Assembly: GCA_934670025.1 (NCBI GenBank)
Contig: CAKUOS010000034.1
Coordinates: 1 to 23,831 of the forward strand
Direction of reading: 5' to 3'
Origin: an uncultured Oscillospiraceae bacterium
GTDB taxonomy: Bacteria > Bacillota > Clostridia > Oscillospirales > Oscillospiraceae
DNA length: 23,831 bases
A program made the position numbers and the translations under genes. Shown here one piece after another: positions 14,516-21,613 of this stretch. The notes below the pieces were generated by a model. That model was not told the DNA's origin. It worked only from the letters and a program-made list of their open reading frames with translations, and ran no database searches. The stretch's first letter is position 1, and every line of letters starts with the position of its first letter.

Positions 14516-15036
14516 CGGAACGGGAAATCCATATCCGCAGTGCCGACGTCAACGACGCGGCGCTGCTTGCCGCAGCACGGCGCAGCGCATGGGACGCGAC
14601 GTATCGCGGGATCTATCCGGACGCATGGATCGACGAATATGATCTTGCCGCACAGACACAGCGGGAAAAAGCGAGGCTGGAGCAGCCGGATTATACGGCG
14701 TATCTGGTCATGGACGGCAGCCGCTGCGCAGGCTATTTCAGTTACGGCGCGCCGGGGCACGGCGCTTATAAGGATTTTTCCTTCTGCCTCAACTCGCTGT
14801 ATCTGCTGCCCCCGTACCAGCGCATGGGCCTTGGCCGGCGCATCTTTGCACAGGTGCGTCAGGCTGCGCGGGAGCGGAAGCTGGACGGATTTTTCTGCGG
14901 GTGCAATGTACACAATCTGCCCGCGCGGCAATTTTATGAGAAAATGGGCGGCCGTGCCGGCAGAATCGACGACGGACATGAAAATCCGGCTGAGGATCAG
15001 ATGTATTTTGAATTTTGTACAGGAGAAGAACTATGA
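14512..15036 (+). CDS. GNAT-family N-acetyltransferase
   Basis: A 174-residue acetyl-CoA-dependent acetyltransferase. The N-terminal IRSADVNDAALLAAARRSAW, the acetyl-CoA binding loop QRMGLGR (103-109) after LNSLYLLPPY, and NLPARQFYEKMGG near the C-terminus are typical of GNAT proteins. The substrate (protein, amine or antibiotic) cannot be read from the sequence. It stands where Bacillus has dgkA and cdd, between ybeY and era, tied to both by 4-base ATGA overlaps; this tight coupling hints at a housekeeping role, possibly on a ribosomal protein or rRNA-linked factor, but that is an inference. Confidence 0.85.
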   Translation: MTEREIHIRSADVNDAALLAAARRSAWDATYRGIYPDAWIDEYDLAAQTQREKARLEQPDYTAYLVMDGSRCAGYFSYGAPGHGAYKDFSFCLNSLYLLPPYQRMGLGRRIFAQVRQAARERKLDGFFCGCNVHNLPARQFYEKMGGRAGRIDDGHENPAEDQMYFEFCTGEEL

Positions 15037-15923
15037 AGACAAAAACCGCGATGATCACGATCGCAGGACGGCCGAATGTCGGCAAATCCACGCTTGCAAA
15101 CGCGCTCGTCGGCGAGAAGATCGCAATCGTTTCGCATAAGCCGCAGACCACCCGCAACCGCATCTGCGCTATCGTCGACCGCGGCGATACGCAGCTGGTG
15201 TTCATCGATACGCCGGGCTTCCACCGGCCGCGCACGAAGCTGGGCGATTACATGGTGAACGTCGTCAACCAGTCGGTCGCCGACGTCGACGCCGTGATTC
15301 TGCTCGTCGAGCCGATCGCCAACGTCGGCCCGCAGGAGCAGGAGCTGATCGAAAAGATCAGGGCCGCAAACGTTCCGGCGATTCTGGTCATCAACAAGAT
15401 CGATACCGTGGAAAAGGAGAATCTGCTGCCGGTCATCGCTGCATATAAAGACCTGATGGACTTTACCGATGTCATTCCCATCAGCGCCAAGTGGCACGAC
15501 GGGCTGGACAGCCTCATGCAGGTCTGCGAGAGCTTTGCGCAGGAGGGGCCGTTCATGTTCCCGGAGGGCATTTCGACGGATATGCCCGAAAAGCAGGTCA
15601 TGGCCGAGATCATCCGCGAGAAGCTGCTGTGGAATCTCGAAAAGGAGATCCCGCACGGTACGGCGGTCGAGATCACGAAATTTTCCGAACGCGACGACGG
15701 CATCATCGACCTCGACGCGACGATCTATTGCGAAAAAGCCAGCCACAAGGGCATCATCATCGGCAAAAACGGCCAGATGCTCAAAAAGATCAGCTCTGAC
15801 GCGCGCAAGGACTGCGAGCGGTTTATGGGCACGAAGGTCTTTTTGCAGACGTGGGTCCGTGTCAAGGAGAACTGGCGCGACAGCGACTTCATGATCTCCA
15901 ACTTCGGATATCACAAAGACTGA
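15033..15923 (+). CDS. era: GTPase Era (ribosome assembly)
   Basis: A 296-residue GTPase that binds the 3' end of 16S rRNA and checks small-subunit assembly. G1 GRPNVGKS (12-19), switch region QTTRNR (38-43), G3 DTPG (59-62), G4 NKID (121-124) and G5 SAK (151-153) are intact. The C-terminal KH domain includes GIIIGKNGQMLKKI (240-253). The ATG at 15033 with AGGAGAAG upstream is chosen over the TTG at 15015, which begins inside the acetyltransferase gene and has no matching site. It overlaps the acetyltransferase stop by ATGA. It is followed after 66 bases by a small yqzL gene. Confidence 0.96.
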   Translation: MKTKTAMITIAGRPNVGKSTLANALVGEKIAIVSHKPQTTRNRICAIVDRGDTQLVFIDTPGFHRPRTKLGDYMVNVVNQSVADVDAVILLVEPIANVGPQEQELIEKIRAANVPAILVINKIDTVEKENLLPVIAAYKDLMDFTDVIPISAKWHDGLDSLMQVCESFAQEGPFMFPEGISTDMPEKQVMAEIIREKLLWNLEKEIPHGTAVEITKFSERDDGIIDLDATIYCEKASHKGIIIGKNGQMLKKISSDARKDCERFMGTKVFLQTWVRVKENWRDSDFMISNFGYHKD

Positions 15924-15989
15924 ATTTTCCGGGATAGCGCGCGCCGGTTTGAACCATCCTAAGCCTGAAGGCAAAAGGAGGTCCGCAGC

Positions 15990-16142
15990 ATGAAACCGGA
16001 GTTTTTGTGGGAAATATTTACGGAAACAGGCGCACCGGAGGCTTATCTGCTGTTCCGCAGGTCGGGCGCGCCGAAGGGATCGGACTATGTATCAGACGAC
16101 GCGGGGGCTTGTCCTTCGGACAACGGAATACAAGGAAACTGA
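15990..16142 (+). CDS. yqzL: YqzL-family small protein
   Basis: A 50-codon gene with a strong AAAGGAGG site (15974-15981) 8 bases before the ATG. The protein opens MKPEFLWEIFTETGAPEAYL, then LFRRSG. This matches the YqzL family pattern W-x-x-F-x-x-T-G-x-x-x-A-Y-L-L-F, and YqzL lies between bex/era and recO in Bacillus subtilis, exactly as here. Its function is unknown. The conserved part ends near residue 25; from residue 33 onward the frame runs over the start of recO and ends 56 bases inside it, so the last 18 residues are dictated by the recO sequence and may be without importance. Confidence 0.82.
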   Translation: MKPEFLWEIFTETGAPEAYLLFRRSGAPKGSDYVSDDAGACPSDNGIQGN

Positions 16143-16827
16143 CTGCATCCTCACGATCCTGACCGCCGCGGACGGGCTTTTGAGCGTCAAGGCGCGCGGC
16201 GTGCGCTCGAACCGCAGCAAGCTCAAGGGCGCGTGCCAGCTGCTGACGTATGCGGAGTTTACCATTGCCGACACGCGCGGCTTCCGCTGGATCAGCGAGG
16301 CGACGGCCATCGAGATGTTCCCGGGGCTGCGCACGGACATCGAGCTTCTGGCGCTGGGCAGCTATTTTGCGCAGCTGGCCGAGGTTTTGTCACAGGAGGA
16401 CGCGGCAAGCCCGGCGCTTTTATCGCTGATCTTAAACGCGCTCTATGCGCTGTCAAAGCTCGGAAAACCGCCGCAGCTCGTCAAGGCGGCGACGGAGCTG
16501 CGGCTGGCCGCGATCGCGGGCTATCTGCCGGAGCTTTCGGGCTGCTGCGTGTGCGGCAATCCGGAACCGGACCGCTTTTCCATCGCGGACGGAACGCTCG
16601 AATGCGCCGGCTGCCGCGCGTCGGACGGCGTGCGGATGCCTGTGTCGCAGGCGTCGCTGGCGGCGATGCGCTACATCCTCTCGTGCCCGGAAAAACGGCT
16701 GTTTTCCTTCTCCATCACCGGGCGCGCGGAAAAAGAACTGTGCGACGCGGCGGAGAGCTATCTGCTCACGCAGCTGGAGCGCAGCTTCTATACGCTTGAT
16801 TTTTACAAATCTCTACTTATGGAATGA
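16087..16827 (+). CDS. recO: DNA repair protein RecO
   Basis: A 246-residue recombination mediator that helps load RecA onto SSB-coated DNA with RecR. The N-terminal OB-fold begins with the typical YQTTRGLVLRTTEYKETD, and the C-terminal helical domain carries a zinc site of two CxxC-like pairs (C153/C156 and C173/C176). The start is fixed by the family N-terminus; an AAGGGA site stands upstream, inside the yqzL frame. It is followed 6 bases later by mutS2. Confidence 0.93.
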   Translation: MYQTTRGLVLRTTEYKETDCILTILTAADGLLSVKARGVRSNRSKLKGACQLLTYAEFTIADTRGFRWISEATAIEMFPGLRTDIELLALGSYFAQLAEVLSQEDAASPALLSLILNALYALSKLGKPPQLVKAATELRLAAIAGYLPELSGCCVCGNPEPDRFSIADGTLECAGCRASDGVRMPVSQASLAAMRYILSCPEKRLFSFSITGRAEKELCDAAESYLLTQLERSFYTLDFYKSLLME

Positions 16828-16833
16828 TTTACT

Positions 16834-19218
16834 ATGAACGAACAATACGAAAAATCGCTTGTCAAGCTCGAACTTGACAAGGTCTTGGCGCTGCTTGCCG
16901 ATCAGGCCGCGAGTCAGGCCGCAAAGGACCGCTGCATGGCCCTGACGCCGTGCAGCGACGCCGACGAGATCCGCCGCCTGCTCGAAGAGACGAGCGCGGC
17001 GTGCGCCTGCATCACGGTCAAGGGCTCGCCGTCGTTCGGCGGCCTGTACGACGTCGGCGCGTCGCTCGACCGCGCGTACCGCGGCGGCTGTCTGAGCCCG
17101 GAGGAGCTGCTGCGCATCGCGGCGATCCTGCGCGCGGCGCGGCAGGCGAAGTCCTACGCCGAGGGCGAGGGAAGCGGTGTGCAGGAGCCGTCGGTGCTGG
17201 ACGTCTATTTTCAGCAGATCACCGCAAATAAATACCTCGAAGAGCGCATTTTTACCTCCATTCTCTCCAAGGACGAGATCGCGGACGCGGCCAGCAGCGA
17301 GCTTGCCTCCATCCGCCGCAAAATCCGCCAGCAGAGCGCGAAGATCCGCGAATCGCTGCAAAAGATCATCACCTCGCCGTCCTACGCGAAAATTTTGCAG
17401 GAGCCGATCGTGACCATCCGCTCCGACCGCTTCGTTGTGCCGGTCAAGGCCGAGTGCAAGAGCCAGCTGCCGGGTCTGGTACACGATGTGTCGTCTTCGG
17501 GCAGCACGTATTTCATCGAGCCCATGTCCGCCGTCAACGGCAACAACGAGCTGCGCGAGCTGTTTATGGCCGAACGCAAGGAGATCGAGCGCATTCTGGC
17601 CGAGCTTTCGGCTGAGGCTGCAGACCACCGTGAGCAGATCGGGCTGGACTATACGGTGCTGCTGGATCTGGAATGCATCTTTGCGCGCGGCCGGCTTTCG
17701 TTCGCCATGCGCGCCGTCTGCCCGGAGATCCGCACGGACGGGCAGCTGAACCTCGTCCGCGCGCGCCATCCGCTCATCACCGGCAAGACCGTCGTGCCGA
17801 TCTCCGTGCGGCTGGGCAGCGATTTTGACACGCTCATCATCACCGGCCCCAACACCGGCGGCAAGACCGTTACGCTCAAGACCATCGGCCTTCTGACGCT
17901 GATGGCCGAGTGCGGTCTGCATATCCCGGCGGACGACGGCAGTGCGATCAACGTCTACGAGCACGTGTTCGCCGACATCGGCGACGAGCAGTCCATCGAG
18001 CAGTCGCTGTCCACGTTCTCGTCGCATACGAAGAACATCGTCGAGATCCTCAAGGTCTGCGACCGCGACAGTCTCGTGCTCTTTGACGAGCTGTGCGCCG
18101 GCACAGACCCGGCCGAGGGCGCGGCGCTGGCCATCTCCATCATCGAATTCTGCCGCAAATGCGGCGCGGGCGTCGCCGCGACGACGCATTACGCCGAGCT
18201 GAAGCTCTATGCCATGCGCACCCCGGGCGTCATCAACGCCTCGTGCGAGTTCAACGTCGAGACGCTGCGACCGACCTACCGGCTGCTCATCGGCGTACCG
18301 GGCAAGTCCAATGCGTTTGCCATTTCCAAGCGTCTCGGGCTTGACGATGCGATCCTGGAGCAGGCGCGGAGTCTCGTCAGCCAGAACGACGTGAATTTTG
18401 AGGATGTTCTGACCCAGCTCGACCGGCAGCGGCAGGAGATGGAAAAGGCGAAGGAGGAGGCCGAGCGTCTGCGCCGCGAGACGGAAAAACAGAAGGAAAA
18501 ATCCGACGAATATTACGCGCAGATCAAACAGGAAAAGGAAAAAGCCGCCCAGCAGGCGCGCAAGGAGGCGCAGTATATCATTGACGACGCGCGCCGCGCG
18601 GCCGACGCCGTCTATGAAGAGCTCAAACAGCTCCGGAAGCAGGCGAAAAACGGCGCGTTCGTGCCGGGCTCCAACGAAAAGCAGGCGCAGCTGCGCCGCA
18701 GTCTCAACGAGGCGGAAAGCAAAATGCAGCCGCAGCGCGAGCAGGTGCAGCGGCCCGAGGCTACGCGCGCCATCCGCGTGGGCGATACGGTCGAGCTGCT
18801 GAAGCTCGGCACGAAGGCGACGGTGCTCGCCGTCAACAAAGACGGCAGTTATCAGCTGCGCGCGGGTATCATGCAGGTTTCGGCGAAACCGGACGAGGTA
18901 TATCTGCTTGAAAACGAGACGCAGAACGCGGCGAAAAAGGTCATTGCGGGCAAGGTGCGCGAGCTGAAGGCCGCTGCCCAACCGGAGCTCGATATCCGCG
19001 GCATGGCCGTGGACGAGGCGCTGCCGGTGCTGGACAATTTTCTCGACGCGGCCTATATGGGCAACCTCCCGAATGCGCGCATCATCCACGGCAAGGGCAC
19101 GGGCGTGCTGCGCGCGGCCGTGCAGGATGAGCTGCGGCGCTGCAAGTATGTCAAGTCCTTCCGACTCGGCGTGTACGGCGAGGGCGAATCCGGTGTGACG
19201 ATCGTCGAATTCAAATAG
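16834..19218 (+). CDS. mutS2: Endonuclease MutS2
   Basis: A 794-residue MutS-like protein without the mismatch-recognition domain, acting against homologous recombination or in ribosome-collision rescue (also called RqcU in Bacillus). Order: MutS core/lever region (residues 1-300), ATPase with Walker A ITGPNTGGKT (336-345), Walker B LVLFDELCAGTDP and the ATTHYAELK switch, a long coiled coil (about 515-620), a KOW-like barrel (about 645-690) and the C-terminal Smr nuclease domain with LDIRG (near 715) and HGKGTGVLR. All main motifs are intact. The ribosome site before the ATG is weak (GGAATGA); the short gap to recO suggests coupled translation. No clear terminator follows. Confidence 0.96.
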   Translation: MNEQYEKSLVKLELDKVLALLADQAASQAAKDRCMALTPCSDADEIRRLLEETSAACACITVKGSPSFGGLYDVGASLDRAYRGGCLSPEELLRIAAILRAARQAKSYAEGEGSGVQEPSVLDVYFQQITANKYLEERIFTSILSKDEIADAASSELASIRRKIRQQSAKIRESLQKIITSPSYAKILQEPIVTIRSDRFVVPVKAECKSQLPGLVHDVSSSGSTYFIEPMSAVNGNNELRELFMAERKEIERILAELSAEAADHREQIGLDYTVLLDLECIFARGRLSFAMRAVCPEIRTDGQLNLVRARHPLITGKTVVPISVRLGSDFDTLIITGPNTGGKTVTLKTIGLLTLMAECGLHIPADDGSAINVYEHVFADIGDEQSIEQSLSTFSSHTKNIVEILKVCDRDSLVLFDELCAGTDPAEGAALAISIIEFCRKCGAGVAATTHYAELKLYAMRTPGVINASCEFNVETLRPTYRLLIGVPGKSNAFAISKRLGLDDAILEQARSLVSQNDVNFEDVLTQLDRQRQEMEKAKEEAERLRRETEKQKEKSDEYYAQIKQEKEKAAQQARKEAQYIIDDARRAADAVYEELKQLRKQAKNGAFVPGSNEKQAQLRRSLNEAESKMQPQREQVQRPEATRAIRVGDTVELLKLGTKATVLAVNKDGSYQLRAGIMQVSAKPDEVYLLENETQNAAKKVIAGKVRELKAAAQPELDIRGMAVDEALPVLDNFLDAAYMGNLPNARIIHGKGTGVLRAAVQDELRRCKYVKSFRLGVYGEGESGVTIVEFK

Positions 19219-19277
19219 CCGGTTTTGTATGTTCTTTTCCATGCCTGTCAGATGCAGGGAGGCAATTCAAATAATGA

Positions 19278-19305
19278 TTGACTTTTGAATGAAATTTGCT
19301 AAAAT
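19278..19305 (+). promoter_or_regulatory. Sigma-A promoter of the HPr-like gene
   Basis: TTGACT (19278-19283), 16 bases, TAAAAT (19300-19305) in an AT-rich gap after mutS2. Start of transcription is expected near 19312, leaving a leader of about 44 bases. The -35 box is part of an inverted repeat listed separately. Confidence 0.75.
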
Positions 19306-19316
19306 TAGAAAGTCAA
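19278..19316 (+). promoter_or_regulatory. Operator-like inverted repeat spanning the HPr-like promoter
   Basis: TTGACTTT (19278-19285) and its exact complement AAAGTCAA (19309-19316) are 23 bases apart. One arm covers the -35 box, the other the expected transcription start. The 31-base centre-to-centre distance is about three helical turns, as in binding of a dimeric or looping repressor. No protein can be named. Confidence 0.4.
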
Positions 19317-19355
19317 CTGATGCATCCCCAGCAGGATATATAAGGAGTGTCGTCT

Positions 19356-19616
19356 ATGTACATGCAGCAATCCATCGTGAAATGCGAATCCGGCCTCTAT
19401 AACCGCCAGGCAACGTATTTCATCCAGAAAGCCAATGAGTTCAAGTCCAGCATCTGGGTCGAAGTGGAAGACCGCAAGATCAACGCCAAGAGTCTGCTCG
19501 GCGTTCTCTCCATGGGCATCACCAAGGGCACGCGCGTGAGCATCATCGCCGAGGGACCTGACGAGGAAGAAGCCGTCAAGGCGCTGACCGATATGCTCGT
19601 GAAGGAAGTCTTCTGA
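19356..19616 (+). CDS. HPr-like protein with Tyr in place of His15 (Crh-like)
   Basis: An 86-residue protein with the HPr fold pattern and exact HPr numbering. HPr carries phosphate from Enzyme I to sugar permeases on His15 and, in Firmicutes, is also phosphorylated on Ser46 by HPrK to drive CcpA repression. Here the active loop, normally GLHARPA, reads GLYNRQA: residue 15 is Tyr, Arg17 is kept, and Ala16 and Pro18 are also changed. The regulatory site NAKSLLGVLSMG is intact with Ser46. So phosphotransfer through His15 is not possible, while a Ser46-based signalling role like that of Bacillus Crh (His15 to Gln) is. ATG chosen from AAGGAG 8 bases upstream rather than the GTG at 19347. It has its own promoter and terminator, between mutS2 and uvrC. 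Confidence 0.88.
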   Translation: MYMQQSIVKCESGLYNRQATYFIQKANEFKSSIWVEVEDRKINAKSLLGVLSMGITKGTRVSIIAEGPDEEEAVKALTDMLVKEVF

Positions 19617-19624
19617 GATTTCCG

Positions 19625-19685
19625 CAGCCGGGAACCGGCTGTACGGCCAACCGGAATCATCCGAAGGGGGAGTTTTCCCCCTTCG
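19625..19685 (+). other. Two hairpins between the HPr-like gene and uvrC
   Basis: CAGCCGG / CCGGCTG (19625-19641, loop GAA) and CGAAGGGGGA / TCCCCCTTCG (19662-19685, loop GTTT) are perfect stems without T tracts. With the terminator at 19703 they make three successive hairpins in 110 bases. They may protect the 3' end of the HPr-like message or form a leader for uvrC. Confidence 0.6.
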
Positions 19686-19702
19686 CATTCCCAAAACAGT
19701 GT

Positions 19703-19731
19703 GAGCGTTGCCCGCGGCAACGCTCTTTTTT
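19703..19731 (+). terminator. Intrinsic terminator before uvrC
   Basis: A perfect 10-bp stem GAGCGTTGCC / GGCAACGCTC with a 3-base loop followed by TTTTTT. It ends 13 bases before the uvrC start codon, which is unusually close and leaves no room for a standard ribosome site. Confidence 0.9.
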
Positions 19732-19744
19732 GTGAAATTGCAGT

Positions 19745-21613
19745 ATGACGTTTGAAGAACTGAAGGATAAGGCACTTTCGCTGCCATACGAGCCCGGCGT
19801 GTACCTCATGCAGGATAAGGCCGGGACGATCATCTATGTCGGCAAGGCCAAAAAATTGAAAAACCGCGTCAGCCAGTATTTTCAGGATACGGCGGCGCAC
19901 ACGCCGAAAACGCGGAAAATGGTGTCTCAGATCGACCATTTCGATACCATCGTCGCGCGGTCGGAGTTTGAGGCGCTGGTGCTCGAATGCTCGCTCATCA
20001 AGCGCCATATGCCGAAATACAACATCCTCCTGAAGGATGACAAGGGCTATCCCTATCTGCGCGTCGATCTGCGCGAGGACTATCCCACAATGCAGATGGT
20101 CAGCCGCATCAACGACAAGGCGGAGTATTTCGGCCCCTTCGGCGGCCGCCACGTGACGCAGCACGTGATCGATACGCTGCGGCTGACGCTGAAACTGCCG
20201 GGCTGCTCCAAGCAGTTTCCGCGCGATCTCGGCAAGGACCGGCCGTGTCTGAATTTCCATATGAACAACTGCGACGGCTGGTGCCAGCTCTCGCGCAGCC
20301 AGAAGGATTATCATGCGCGTATGGAACAGGCCGTGCTCATCTTGCAGGGCAATTATAAGCAGGTCGCGGACGAGCTGCGCGCGCAGATGGAGGCCGCAGC
20401 CGACAAATTGCAGTTTGAGCTGGCCGCGTCGCTGCGCGACCGGCTGCGTGCGGTCGAATCGCTGGGCGAAAAGCAGCTCGTCACGGCCGGGACGATGGCC
20501 AACACCGACGTCATCGGCTACTATCAGAACGAGACGCGGGCGTGCTTCGCGGTTCTGCATTATGTAAACGGAAGCCTGCTTGACAAGGAATATGAGATCC
20601 TGCCGCCGTCGGACGATATGCAGGAGGCCGTCTCCACGCTCGTCAAGCAGTTTTATCTGGCCAGAGGCGCCGCGCCGAAGGTCATCCTCACGCCGGTCGA
20701 GATGGAGGACGCGCAGCTGTTTTCCGAGCTGTTGCAGCAGGAGCTGGGCAAAAAGGTCCTCATCCGGATGCCGCAGCGCGGCGACAACGTGCGGCTCGTG
20801 GAGCTGGCGCAGAAGAACGCCCGCGAAGAGGCCGAGCGCATCACGACCAAAGCTGAGCGGCGCGCGGGCACGCTCGGCGCGCTGGCCGATATGCTGCATC
20901 TGACGGATCTCCCGCACCGCATGGAGTCCTACGACATTTCGAACCTCGCCGGGACGGATATCGTCGCGTCGATGGTCGTGTTCCAGGACGGAAAGCCGCT
21001 CAAATCGGCATATAAGCGCTTTCAGGTCGAAGGGCTGTGCGATCAGGACGATTATGCGTCCATGCATCAGGTGCTGTTTCGGCGCCTGACGCACTATGTA
21101 CAGGGAGACGCGGGATTTGCGGAGCGTCCGGACGTGCTGCTCATCGACGGCGGCGTGGAGCACGCGAAGGTCGCTGAGAATGTGCTGCGCACGCTGGGGC
21201 TGTCGATCCCGACCTACGGCATGGTCAAGGACAACAAGCACCGCACGCGCGCGCTCGTCACGGCTGCGGGCGAGGAGATCGCCATCAGCGCCGTGCCGTC
21301 GGTGTTTGCACTCATCGGCACCATTCAGGAGGAGACGCACCGCTTTGCCATCACGTATCAGCGCACGCTGCGCTCGCGCCGCATGAAGGCGTCCGGGCTG
21401 GAAGACATTCCGGGTATCGGCGAAAAGCGGCGGCAGCTGCTGTTAAAAAAATTCCGCTCCGTCAAGGCCATCGCACAGGCGCAGCCGGAAGCGCTGGAGG
21501 AGATCCTGCCTGCGTCTGCGGCGCAGGCCGTCTACCGCCATTTTCACGGACAGAACGAGGAAGGAGAACCGTCATGCGCGTCATCACAGGAACAGCCCGG
21601 GGCGTCCCGCTGA
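19745..21613 (+). CDS. uvrC: Excinuclease ABC subunit C (UvrC)
   Basis: A 622-residue nuclease that makes both incisions in nucleotide excision repair with UvrB. Order: GIY-YIG domain (about 13-95; PGVYLMQDKAGTIIYVGKA), Cys cluster near residue 170 (CLNFHMNNCDGWC), UVR motif for UvrB binding (about 200-240), RNase H-like nuclease domain (MESYDISNLAGTDIVASMVVF, then DVLLIDGG), and C-terminal helix-hairpin-helix pair (LEDIPGIGEKRRQLLLKKF). The first Met fits the family, but no Shine-Dalgarno sequence is visible before it. The end overlaps rsmD by 40 bases. Confidence 0.96.
   Translation: MTFEELKDKALSLPYEPGVYLMQDKAGTIIYVGKAKKLKNRVSQYFQDTAAHTPKTRKMVSQIDHFDTIVARSEFEALVLECSLIKRHMPKYNILLKDDKGYPYLRVDLREDYPTMQMVSRINDKAEYFGPFGGRHVTQHVIDTLRLTLKLPGCSKQFPRDLGKDRPCLNFHMNNCDGWCQLSRSQKDYHARMEQAVLILQGNYKQVADELRAQMEAAADKLQFELAASLRDRLRAVESLGEKQLVTAGTMANTDVIGYYQNETRACFAVLHYVNGSLLDKEYEILPPSDDMQEAVSTLVKQFYLARGAAPKVILTPVEMEDAQLFSELLQQELGKKVLIRMPQRGDNVRLVELAQKNAREEAERITTKAERRAGTLGALADMLHLTDLPHRMESYDISNLAGTDIVASMVVFQDGKPLKSAYKRFQVEGLCDQDDYASMHQVLFRRLTHYVQGDAGFAERPDVLLIDGGVEHAKVAENVLRTLGLSIPTYGMVKDNKHRTRALVTAAGEEIAISAVPSVFALIGTIQEETHRFAITYQRTLRSRRMKASGLEDIPGIGEKRRQLLLKKFRSVKAIAQAQPEALEEILPASAAQAVYRHFHGQNEEGEPSCASSQEQPGASR

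Noticed and set aside
15924..16142. Possible frameshifted or extended recO, or an era remnant, in the era-recO gap
   Set aside because: recO has a family-typical N-terminus at 16087 and era ends normally at 15923; the gap frame is explained by a YqzL gene with its own strong ribosome site.
16813..19242. 809-codon open frame on the minus strand opposite mutS2
   Set aside because: Exactly antisense to mutS2, whose motifs are all present on the + strand. Long antisense frames are expected in GC-rich DNA, and the translated product shows no family motif.
19398..19400. Tyr15 of the HPr-like protein as a plain sequencing error
   Set aside because: Neighbouring loop residues 16 (Asn) and 18 (Gln) also differ from the HPr consensus, needing several independent errors, while the rest of the protein is well formed.
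19397..21340. 647-codon minus-strand frame over the HPr-like gene and uvrC
   Set aside because: Antisense to uvrC and crosses the terminator; no motif.
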